Source of the DNA: Betaproteobacteria bacterium
GTDB taxonomy: Bacteria > Pseudomonadota > Gammaproteobacteria > Burkholderiales > Ga0077523
Reading direction: 5' to 3'
DNA: 64,000 bases
NCBI GenBank assembly: GCA_016713305.1
Contig: JADJPK010000010.1
Span: forward strand, 234,710 to 298,709
Shown here: positions 27,221-36,223 of the stretch, piece by piece
Layout: every line of letters starts with the position of its first letter
Position numbering within the stretch: position 1 is the first letter of the stretch
The notes under the pieces: model-generated
Databases searched by the model: none
What the model saw: only the letters and a program-made list of their open reading frames with translations
What the model was told of the DNA's origin: nothing
Made by a program: the position numbers and the translations under genes

Positions 27221-27626
27221 AGATCGACACCGTCACGCCTGGCCCTCCTTCCTGACCAGCGCAGGAGCCATCCTCCTGGCGGCCGTCCTCGTGAGTGGCT
27301 GCGCCACCACGCCACGCCGGCCGCCGCTCACGATGGAACAGGTGGTCGAGATGTCCAGGGAAAACCGGCCTGCCGCGGAGATCATCAAGGAACTGAACGA
27401 CAGCCGCACCGTGCTGCCGCTGTCGGGATCGCAGTACGCGAGACTGAAGCAGGAAGGCGTTCCCGACGAGGTGCTGGATCACCTGCAGAAGCGCTATCTC
27501 GACGCCGTCGAGTTCGACGCCCGCATGCGGTACCAGAACATGTACTGGGGCTGGGGATGGGGGCCGCCCGGCGCCTTTCCCCACCGGCCGATGGTGGGGC
27601 GCTGGCCATACTGGTACTACTGGTAG
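27207..27626 (+). CDS. putative lipoprotein with aromatic C-terminus
   Basis: A 139-residue protein with a lipobox (VLVSGC, Cys32) after a hydrophobic leader, so it is probably an outer-membrane lipoprotein. The middle (TMEQVVEMSRENRPAAEIIKELNDS and GVPDEVLDHLQKRY) resembles a small helical domain seen in several uncharacterised lipoproteins. The end is an unusual Trp/Tyr/Gly/Pro run (MYWGWGWGPPGAFP and WPYWYYW). No function can be assigned. Confidence 0.7.
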   Translation: MFQAEDRHRHAWPSFLTSAGAILLAAVLVSGCATTPRRPPLTMEQVVEMSRENRPAAEIIKELNDSRTVLPLSGSQYARLKQEGVPDEVLDHLQKRYLDAVEFDARMRYQNMYWGWGWGPPGAFPHRPMVGRWPYWYYW

Positions 27627-27825
27627 CCGCTCCGCGCGTACGGCAACGGCGGGGGCATCTTCTCCCGGACAGGGACCGCGCGACTGCGCGGAGAAAACGC
27701 GACGGCGGCCGGGCGAACTCTGCGACGCCGCGTGATCTCGGGAATTCGGGCCATTGGATTCACCGGTCGCCCGGTGCAACATCCCTCCCTCGAGCCTGTC
27801 CCCAATCCTGCTTCAGGAGACCGCC

Positions 27826-28152
27826 ATGCCAGGGGCCCTGCGCGCGTTGCAGTACGCCATGCTGCTGATTTGGACGATCGCCGGCACCAGTTTGGCGATG
27901 CCGGCGTGCGCCGCGGAGAACCCCGACCTCCCCTTGGAGGCCGTGGCAGCGGCGTCAGGCGACGATCTGAAGATGTTTCTCGCGATGAAGGGCGTCGCCA
28001 AGCAGACCCTCGGCGGAGCCTGTGAACGGGACAAGGACTGCAACACGGGGCGATGCACCGACAATCGGTGCGTGTGTACGCAGGATACCCACTGTCCCGC
28101 CCCTTCCCGCTGTCAGATTTCTCCGGGTCTGCCCCACCGCTGCGCGCCCTGA
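27826..28152 (+). CDS. secreted Cys-rich small protein
   Basis: A 108-residue protein with a signal peptide (cleavage near AMPACAAE). Its C-terminal 45 residues carry eight cysteines in the spacing CERDKDC, CNTGRC, CTDNRC, CVC, CTQDTHC, CPAPSRC, then C and C. This is like EB/dickkopf-type disulfide modules seen in extracellular proteins of myxobacteria and animals. The ATG is preceded by CAGGAGA. The role is unknown; a binding or protease-inhibitor-like mini-domain is one possibility. Confidence 0.65.
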   Translation: MPGALRALQYAMLLIWTIAGTSLAMPACAAENPDLPLEAVAAASGDDLKMFLAMKGVAKQTLGGACERDKDCNTGRCTDNRCVCTQDTHCPAPSRCQISPGLPHRCAP

Positions 28153-28254
28153 GCCGCGGATGTTTCCGCAGCCTGCGCAAGTGAACCTGTTTGTCGGATC
28201 GGCCTGTTTCGCTCGCCGGACCGGCACGATACTGAAGGCACGGTGCGTCACCGC

Positions 28255-29586
28255 TCAGGGTCTGGACACCAGCCGGAACACTTTTCCCGTCGTGCCGTAG
28301 GGCCCGAAGGTCTCATTTGTGAGGACGAACAGTTCCCCGGCTCCGTCCTCGGCCACTCCCACGATCCGGCTGTTCACCGCCAGCACCTTCTCGTACTTCC
28401 ACAGCGCCCCCGCGGCCGGGGGATCGGCCACGAAGACCTGCCCGGACGGTTCCTTGAACGACGCACTCCAGTCGGTGAAGACCAGGCGGCCCTTGAGGGC
28501 GGGAATGGCATCGCCGCGGTACATCCGCACGCCCGTGATCGCGGTGCCGCCTCCCTTGATGCCCAGCTTCGTGTCCGGGTGCGACGCCTGCATGTTGGGG
28601 TACTCGACTACCGGCATGCGCAGTGGAGCGCCGTTGGCATCATGGTCGGGACATTGCTCCGGAGGCCGCCGCGGCTGCAACCGGTCCACGCAGTGCGTCG
28701 CTTCCATGAGCGGCCAGCCGTAGTTGCCCGGTTCCCGCACCTGATAGGCCGCCTCCCACAATGTCTCCGCAATGGCCGTCACGAAGAAGGATCCATCGCC
28801 GGAGCGATCGAACGCGATACGGTACGGATTGCGGAATCCCCAGGCCCAGATCTCGGCGCGACCTGTCCGGCCGCCCAGGGGATTGGTCTCGGGAATGGCA
28901 TAGCCGGGAAATCCGTGGTTCACGTCGATGCGCAGGATCTTGCCGAACAGGGATTGACGATCCTGGGCCAGCCCGTCCCAGGCGAGCGCCGGGGCGGGCA
29001 CCTCGAACGCTTCCCAGATGACTTTCTTGCCCACGCCGTGGGACACACCGCCGTCGCCCATCCCCACGTAGAGATGCCCATCCGGGCCGAAGGCGAGCCC
29101 CCCGCCGTTGTGCTTCCTGCTGGGCCAGTCCAGTTCGAGAAGCACCCTTTCCGTTCCGGCATCGATGCGCGACAGGTCGCCCGGCGCGGCCGTGAATTCG
29201 GACACGCGGCGCGTGTAGTTCCAGTGCGCCGGAGCGCCAGCACGCAGCGGGGCCGAGTACGTCGCGTAGACCCGGCCGTTGTGGCGGAAATCCGGATGGA
29301 GCACGAATCCGAGCAGGCCGCGCTCCTCGAATCCTTGCTCGAGCGGCCGCAGCCGCGAACGAAGGTCCAGGAACGGTTCGGCCTCCAGTCGTCCAGCGCG
29401 CCCGATCGTGCGGACCACACCGTCCTGCTGCACCACGAACAGCCGTCCGCTGCCGTCGGTCGCGTCTTCGACGTGGACTGGTGCGGTCAAACCCTCCGCC
29501 ACCAGTTCCAGCGCCAGATTCTGTGCATGTGCACGTGGCAAGATCAATGCGGCGAACGTCATCGACAGACAGAGGAAATGTCTCAT
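28255..29586 (-). CDS. soluble PQQ-dependent sugar (aldose/sorbosone-type) dehydrogenase
   Basis: A 443-residue periplasmic quinoprotein with signal peptide MRHFLCLSMTFAALILPRAHA. The six-bladed propeller has the family motifs RGLLGFVLHPDF, SRKHNGGGLAFGPDGHLYVGMGDGG (His-Asn for PQQ/Ca), EIWAWGFRNPYRIAFDRSGDG, GNYGWPLMEATHC and GVRMYRGD. It oxidises aldoses and passes electrons to a soluble acceptor. It is the first of four PQQ enzymes in the window and is separated from the rest by a 660-base non-coding stretch. Confidence 0.88.
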   Translation of the reverse strand: MRHFLCLSMTFAALILPRAHAQNLALELVAEGLTAPVHVEDATDGSGRLFVVQQDGVVRTIGRAGRLEAEPFLDLRSRLRPLEQGFEERGLLGFVLHPDFRHNGRVYATYSAPLRAGAPAHWNYTRRVSEFTAAPGDLSRIDAGTERVLLELDWPSRKHNGGGLAFGPDGHLYVGMGDGGVSHGVGKKVIWEAFEVPAPALAWDGLAQDRQSLFGKILRIDVNHGFPGYAIPETNPLGGRTGRAEIWAWGFRNPYRIAFDRSGDGSFFVTAIAETLWEAAYQVREPGNYGWPLMEATHCVDRLQPRRPPEQCPDHDANGAPLRMPVVEYPNMQASHPDTKLGIKGGGTAITGVRMYRGDAIPALKGRLVFTDWSASFKEPSGQVFVADPPAAGALWKYEKVLAVNSRIVGVAEDGAGELFVLTNETFGPYGTTGKVFRLVSRP

Positions 29587-30247
29587 GGGGAAAAGCTCCT
29601 AAGGCTCGACCGAACGGAGTGGATCGCAGGTGGCAGGACAAGGCTGACGGCGGCGAACGGGCGGTGTCGACACCGGCACGAGAGGCGACGTGGACAGTAC
29701 TTCATCGCGCCGCAGCAGACACGGGACGGATGCCCGCCCTCCGTTAGGCGATGTTCCCGCCGCGTTGTTTGCCGGCTCTGAGAGCCCGCCGTGTCGCCGA
29801 GGCACGCAACCGGGACAAGTACCGGCACCCGGATCCGGCAGCGCCAAAAAAAAAACGCCTCCGCGAAGGAGGCGTATGAATCGGGAAGTACTGAAAATCT
29901 CGCAAGGCGGGCCTGCAGATCTCGCGATCTCTCGAACCCCGTCCGGCGTCCGGTGCCGCGGACGCCCAACGAACTTGCAGGACGAAGATTAGGCGCCGGC
30001 GCCGATTCGGGCTGTAGATGCATTTCTCGTTGTCGCACATCCTGGGACCGGGATTGAGGCGGGTCTTTTCCAGCGTGGCAGAGGTGAATTTCCCTATGAG
30101 GCCCCGTCTCTTTCCCGGCAAGTGCCCATCCCCGGGGCGTGGCTCGATGCAGCGCCACGGTCCGGGGTTCGTCGCGTGTCCCATCCGGGGCTTCCGCCGT
30201 GCGGAAAGGGCGAGTCGAGGCGTGATTCCCGGCCCGCGACCGGACCG
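29587..30247. other. non-coding region with one minus-strand terminator
   Basis: No gene is supported on either strand. Short open frames here are Arg/Pro-rich and lack ribosome sites. The region holds the terminator described separately and the promoter and leader of the sugar dehydrogenase. I see no tRNA or repeat. Confidence 0.5.
29846..29875 (-). terminator. intrinsic terminator ending the VWA-module operon
   Basis: On the minus strand a perfect stem CGCCTCC/GGAGGCG (extended by one A-T pair, five-base loop) is followed by ten T residues. It lies about 370 bases past the stop of the double-VWA gene and is oriented to stop transcription coming from the 38-30 kb operon. Confidence 0.85.
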
Positions 30248-32895
30248 TCACCCATGTCTGCCGCCCCCTCGACGACTCGCACGTTCAGCACCGCCGAACC
30301 GCCGCAAGCCGATCTCCAGCAAATACAGCCCCAGAGCAAGTGCCGAACACGCGGGCCAAAGCTCCACAGCGGTGCGGCGATCCGACCGGCAACTTGCAAG
30401 GACCTCGGCCGAAGGCGCGCTGGGCGCGCCTCCCGCATGCCGCGCGATACCCTCGAGCATCGGCCGGTCGGCGGCGAGTCCTTCATCCTCGTCCGCGCGG
30501 GGGTAGAACACGCTTCGGACCGCGTCGTGCTTCGCGATGCCCTCGCCTGTGCCGGACAGCGCAAAGCGATAGGGGATCGCGGAGGGTTCGAGCGCAACGC
30601 GCGCCTCGTATCGGCCGGGACCGTTCTGGACAAGAGCCACCTGCCGCGGCTCCCGACCCCCGCCGCTCATCGAAACCGACGGGTGCTCGGCGTTGCTGAA
30701 GGCGCCCCTTGCGTCGAGACTGTCCAGCCGGACGACCGCGTCGCGTCCCTCGCGCCATACGCTCAAGCGCCGGCGTCCGTCTTCCCAGGAGGGAGCGGCC
30801 GCCCGCATGACCTGCGCCCAGAACCTTCCGTAGCCCGGCCAATCCAGCCACTCGGCCGACCAGCGTGCATGCGCGTCCGACAGGAATGCCGTGGCCGTTC
30901 CCAGCCCGTAGCGATGGGTCACGAGAAGAGGATGGCCGGGCCGCGCGTCCAGAAGCACCCGCGCATGCCGCTTCGCGCGCGCGAGTGCATAGCCCAGGAG
31001 CGGCGGCGCACGGGAGAAGTCCAGACCGGCGGTGGCTGCGTCCGCTTCCCGGACGACCGGTCTGAACGGCCGTTCGAGGAGCGAGCCACCGGTCAGCCGC
31101 GTGACGTCCCGCACGAAGAGTTCGGGCACTTCGTCGTCCCTGCGCGAGACATATGCTTGACCGCCAGTCCAGCGGGCGAGATTGCCCAGCAGTTCGAGAT
31201 CGGCGTCGCCACCGATCGCCACCGTCGAAACGCTGATGCGCGCCTGGCGCAGCAGCGATGCCATGTCCTCGAAGCTCGCAGGCGGTCCGGCATCGGCATC
31301 GCCCGATTCCTGCAATGCCGCCACCGAGGCGACCCGAGGATCCGCGGGCCGCACCCCGACAGGCGCGGTGTTCCCGTCCGACAGGAGAATCACGTGCCGG
31401 GTGCGGGCCCTGGAATCGCGCAACTGCCGCAGCACCTGCCACAGGGCGTTGTGGATGTTGGTCTGCCCCCTGCGACGATTCTCGACACGCGGTCGTCGGC
31501 ATCCGCACGCGCGCCCGCCGGCCGCAACGGGACGATCTCGTGCGGCCGCGCATCGAAGGCCGTCACGCCGAACCGGTGATGCGGCTCCAGCATGTCCACC
31601 ACAGACAGAATGGCCGACTTTGCCTGCTCGAGAGGCATGCCGCGCATGCTGAACGAACGGTCGACCAGCATCACGAGATCCATGTCGCGCTTGCGGCGTC
31701 TTGCCTCGAAGCGGACGGGGAGGATGCGTTCCAGGGATACCGCCGACTTCGCCGCTTCGCCGTTGCTGTTTTCGCCCGCGACGAAGACCAACCCTCCTCC
31801 GTCACGCACGAAGGTTTCCAGCCGGCCGAACATCGCAGGCGGGACAACCGGATCGCCCGAATCGACCAGTACCACGACGTCGGCCACTTCTCCAAGCCGG
31901 TCAGGAAGCGCATCGTCCGCGGGCGACCGCGTACGGACCTGGATGCCATGCTGCCTCAGCGCCACCGCGATCGACATCATCTCGCGGGGATCCCGTCCTT
32001 CCAGCAGGACTCTCACCCCAGGCCCGGCTGTGAAGGCCTCGACCCAGCGATCGCTTCCGCCGTCCGTGCCCCGTGACGAAACGACGCCTATGCTCAGTTC
32101 GTTTGCACCCTGTCGGGCGATCGTGACCGGGACAGTCCACTCGTTGAGACCAGGTTGCAGCGTTGCCGGCAGACCGCTGGCCGGACCGCCATTCAAGGAC
32201 AATTCCAGGACTGCAGAACCGGCCGTTGCAGAATGCACGCGGACCACCATCGGCATGGATTCGTTCTTTCTCGGCCCGGGTGGCAACGACACACCGAGGA
32301 TCCGCAACGGTCTCGCGGCACCCGGTTCCACGGCCTGCGTATGGAGCACGACACCTTCGCGCCGGAGCCGGTCCGCCGCACGCCACGCTTGCCCGACTGT
32401 CTCGTTGCCGTCCGAGAACAGAACCACGTTGCGGCAGCTGTCCGCAGGCAGGATCGTTCGCGATGCGTCGAGCGCACGTTCGATGTCGGTCGTGCCGGGG
32501 TCGGCAACGATGTCTCGACCCGCCGCTCCGAAGGCGATCGGCGATTCGTCCTCACCGAGCACGGTCGGGCCGCTGGCGAACACGACGATGCGCGCGCCGC
32601 CTGCACCCGCGCGGACGTCCGACGATTTCATCCAGTGTTCGGCCGCGGCGACCCCGCGGCCGGCCATGCTGCGGGAAACATCCACCACCACGGCCGTCGT
32701 GGAGCGGGACACGGAGCGCCACCACTGCGGCTGCATGATCGCGGCCACGAGAGCTGTCAGCGCGAGCACGCGGAGGATCCGCTGGGATGGCCCGAATACA
32801 GGGACGTTCCCATGCATGCGGTGCCGTCCCGCCCACATGACCAGCGGCAGCAGAAACAACGCAATGGCCGCCCAGTGATTCGTGAACGTCAGCAT
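30248..32895 (-). CDS. double-VWA membrane protein with GATase-like linker (module 1)
   Basis: Two N-terminal transmembrane helices are followed by a first VWA domain (MIDAS DVSRS in VVVDVSRSMAGRG) and a Rossmann, glutamine-amidotransferase-like segment (GGGLVFVAGENSNG). A second VWA domain (MIDAS DRSFS in DLVMLVDRSFSMRG), a C-terminal region and a last helix follow. The middle of the second VWA needs a one-base frameshift at about 31468, where GGGGGCAGACC has lost a base compared with the paralogue. The frame to the left continues with RHVILLSDGNTAPVG. About 880 residues in total. It is the last gene of the operon with the large membrane protein and the BatA-like protein. The function is unknown; concept and context resemble mxaC/mxaL. 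Confidence 0.78.
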
Positions 32896-32913
32896 CTTCG
32901 TTCGCTCACGAGC

Positions 32914-34655
32914 TCAGACCGTGCGCCCGCGAACGAATGCGACCCACTCGAACGCAAGAAGCACAACGGCGACCCACAACGCCGCGACCGCCGGATCGAA
33001 TCGCGGAGCCTGCCTTCCGCCGGGACCGGCGCGGGTGTGCGCTGCCTCGGGCCACGCGCTGGCGTTGATGTCGACCGCTTCCGCCTGTTCGGCTCGGCTC
33101 CGATCTCCGGCAGCAGCGCGGTAAAGGGCGTCCGGCCTCCGGCGGGTCCCGTTGCCGTCCGTATCCGTTTCGAGGGCGGCCTGCGCGCCAGTTCTGCTCG
33201 CCGGGGAAACCATCAGCGTTGAGCTTCCCGCGGTCATCCAGTCGAGCGCGGCGGCCAGGAACACGATGAGGTCCGGCTTCGACGCGATATCCGAGTCGTT
33301 CATCCCGAAACCGGCGACGATGCGCCGGTGAGGCAGGATGGACGTGCGGACCAGCGCACCCTCCCGATCCGACGTGCCCATCGCTGCGAGAACGACGGGT
33401 GTGTCGTGCGCCTCCCCGTCGGCCGGATCGGCCAGCACAGCCCGTCTGAAGCGCAGATCACGCCAGGGAACCACGCTCCCGAGTGGATGTGCACCGGCAA
33501 TCCGCGTCACCTTGGGCGATGCGGCGACCACGGCGCCGGCAGACGCCGAGCGCTGAAACCAGAGACTGGGAACGCCGGGCGGATCCGCCGGCTGGAAATC
33601 GTCGAACACGCAGGCGTCGACACCCGAAACGCCTGAGAACGCCTGGGGCCTGACGAATCTGAGTGATACGCCGGGGAGGGCGCGCAGCGCCGACTCGAGG
33701 ACTCCGGACGAGCGCGAGACGAGGAGAATTCGACGCACTCCCGGATCGGGCGCCGCAGCCACCTTCTCGTTGTCTTCATCGTAGGCGTCGCCCGCCAGAT
33801 GCACGACTGCCCGCAACGTGCCCGCACCCAGCCGCGAAACGTCGGCGGTCTCGGCGACTGTCTGCCCGGATTCCAGTGTCAACGAACGGTGTATCGACCC
33901 GGCGGAGCCGCGCAACTCCAGGTCGACGTTCCTCGTGCGGGGCGAAGCATTGCGGATCACGGCGGTTGCGATGGACCGGCGAACGTCGTTCGGCGTGATT
34001 TCCACGCGAAACGACATCACACCGGCGTTGTCCGCACGCTGGAATACGGTCTGTTTTCCCGCGCCCTCCCCCGGTTCGATTCCGCTCACGCCATCGGAAA
34101 TGAACTCGATCCGGCGGGGATCCCCTCTTGCGGCGGGCAGCATCGGCATGCCGGTGCGCCCGCCCGTCGGAGGCGGAAGGACGTCGAGTGCCGCGAGGGC
34201 ATCGCCGGCACCAAAGGGGCCTCGGACGGTCCCCCCCTCGGACGTGTCTGCGACAACGAACCGGGTGTCCGGATGTTCCGCCGCAACGAGGTCCCGTGCC
34301 AGCGCCTTCGCCTGGACCCAACGGGAATGCCCGACCGGCAGGCGCGTCCGCATGGACGAGGAAGCGTCCAGTACCAGGGCCAGAACCGGCCGCTCGCGAC
34401 CGCCCGGCAACAGGCCCGAGCGGCCCAGGGCGAACGCGATACAGGCCGAGGCCAGCAGAGCGAGCACCAGGAGAACCACCAGCGCGCCCGTCCCGGCCGG
34501 ACGCGCCCTGCGGACACGACGCGCTGCCAAAGGAGCAGCGACGAGACGGTGCGCCGGGGGGCTGGGGGACGGTACGCGTATGCCGCGATCACCAGAATCG
34601 CAACTGCAGCGGCGAGCAGGAGCGCAGGCATGTCCCATCCGCGGGCCGCGCTCAT
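32914..34655 (-). CDS. BatA-like membrane protein with degenerate-loop VWA domain (module 1)
   Basis: It opens with the BatA N-terminal pattern (MPALLLAAAVAILVIAAYAY, then SSLLLWQR) and a second helix ALVVLLVLALLASACIAFAL. A VWA domain with DASSS in VLALVLDASSSM follows, then a long extracytoplasmic part, a final helix WVAVVLLAFEWVAF and a short tail. A one-base shift at about 34500, between the two N-terminal helices, joins the frames. The start ATG overlaps the preceding gene's stop (ATGA). The overall layout is the same as in the protein at 45260-47047. Confidence 0.75.
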
Positions 34656-36133
34656 GGCGAATCTCGCCGGTTGAGATCCAGGAAGTAGCGCCGTACCGCC
34701 TCCCTCTGGGCGTAGCCCGGGGGGTGGTGGCCATTCGGAGTTTCCGGAACGCGAGGGCTCGTCCACCCGGCGGACGTCGCCTCCAGGTCGGATGACTGGC
34801 GTCGCGTCGCCACGTAGGGACCGGTGCCATCTGCCGGATCGTCGCGATCGTCCGGATCGATCCGTACCCGAGCCATGCGCACCGGCAGGCGAGCCGTCTT
34901 CGCGCCGAGCACGTCGGGTGCCTCCTGCAGGCCGGCGGAGCGGTTGCCCGAGAGCCCGGCGCCGGCGGCCCCAGTGCCCTTGGCTGCTTCCGTGATCGTA
35001 CGGCGGGAGCCCTCATTGCCGTCGGGTATGGCTCGCGCTTCGCCCATGGCGCCTTCCGGCACGAGCGACGGGGTCGCTTCCCCTCGGCGAATCGCAGCGG
35101 TCGCGCCATCGGACTTGCCCACGTCATCCACCGCCATCCGCAGCGTAGCGCTCTCCACGGACTCGTGCGGATGAACGGCCGCAGCCGGCGGCGACGTCCT
35201 CTCCGGCCCGTTGCCTCCCGCGATGGGGCGCGAGTCCGAACGCGATGCCCCGAACAGATCCTGAATGCGTTCCAGAAGGCTCCGGTCTGCTGCTTGTCCT
35301 GCCACAAGGGCCTCGCCTGCGGAATCGGCGCCCCGTTCCTGCCTTTTGAGAGGAAGGCCTGCTACGTCGTTCAGGTGTCGCGCGGCGGGCGCGGAGGGGT
35401 TCACACCCTCCGTGGCGTCCGAGTCCGGCGAGCGTGCCGGGCGCGTACCCGAGGAGTCGGTGGCCGGGTCGCCCGGGGAAGGCGCCCTGGGGATGGCCGC
35501 TTCCGTCGAATCTGGCCCGGCGCGGTCCGGCCTCCGGTCGCCGACCGCGTTTTCGGTTCCACCCGTGGCGTGCACGGGTGACGGACGGCCGGGCCGTTCG
35601 ACGCCCGTGATTACACCGGGCCCGATGAGGTGGGTGGCGATGAGGGCCGCGAGCGTGACGGCCGTCCCGGTCATCGCCGCCGTGACCACCAGCGATTGCC
35701 GGGACACTCCAGGTGCGATGACGCCGGCAGGCAAGGATTCCAGAGTGCGCCGCGCACGTCGGATCTGCAGCGCTTCCATCGGTGTCCCGCACGGCGCCGA
35801 CACGAATTCGACCGCGGACAGCAGTTCGTCCTTCAGTCCGGCACGGGCATCGAGTGTGAGTGCCGCATCACGGATGCCGACCCGCTTGAGCCCCGGCCAC
35901 AGGGCGCGCAGGAGCAAGACCACGAGGACCGTCGTCAGGAAGAGCACTGCGGGAGGCGGCACGAGACGTACGGCGCCCCACCAGTAGCCCAGCCCCACGG
36001 TCACTGTGGCGACTGCGGCGACCCGCAGCGCCCGCATGCCGGAGTCGATCAGGCGAGTGCGCCGTATTCGCCTGGCCGCTCCTGCGCACGACACGACGAA
36101 GAGCGCTCGTTCTGAATGGCTCGATTCAGCCAT
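34652..36133 (-). CDS. large membrane protein with low-complexity periplasmic region (module 1)
   Basis: About 493 residues. It has two N-terminal helices (RVAAVATVTVGLGYWW and AVLFLTTVLVVLLLRAL), then a conserved cytoplasmic segment LDARAGLKDELLSAVEF, a third helix near 165-185 and a long Pro/Ala/Ser/Arg-rich region. The C-terminal REAVRRYFLDL motif closes the protein. The paralogue at 47148-48668 has ELDERADLKDELKSACWF and GTVKRYFVLEHG at the same positions. No family is firmly recognised; DUF4175-like proteins have a related layout. The start is the ATG at 36133; no clear ribosome site is visible. Confidence 0.7.
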   Translation of the reverse strand: MAESSHSERALFVVSCAGAARRIRRTRLIDSGMRALRVAAVATVTVGLGYWWGAVRLVPPPAVLFLTTVLVVLLLRALWPGLKRVGIRDAALTLDARAGLKDELLSAVEFVSAPCGTPMEALQIRRARRTLESLPAGVIAPGVSRQSLVVTAAMTGTAVTLAALIATHLIGPGVITGVERPGRPSPVHATGGTENAVGDRRPDRAGPDSTEAAIPRAPSPGDPATDSSGTRPARSPDSDATEGVNPSAPAARHLNDVAGLPLKRQERGADSAGEALVAGQAADRSLLERIQDLFGASRSDSRPIAGGNGPERTSPPAAAVHPHESVESATLRMAVDDVGKSDGATAAIRRGEATPSLVPEGAMGEARAIPDGNEGSRRTITEAAKGTGAAGAGLSGNRSAGLQEAPDVLGAKTARLPVRMARVRIDPDDRDDPADGTGPYVATRRQSSDLEATSAGWTSPRVPETPNGHHPPGYAQREAVRRYFLDLNRRDSP

Positions 36134-36223
36134 GGGAAATGAAGCGCCCGGCAAAGGCCGGGCGTAGGATTCGCGAACCGGTCCCGCGCGGGGACAACGC
36201 CACACGCGCGGGATCGGACTGGA

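Noticed and set aside
29881..30060. Possible tRNA or structured RNA near the terminator
   Set aside because: GC-rich palindromes are present, but no cloverleaf, CCA end or conserved T-loop could be assembled.
31440..31490. Programmed frameshift in the double-VWA gene
   Set aside because: No slippery heptamer with downstream structure is evident, and the paralogue reads through without a shift. A missing base is simpler.
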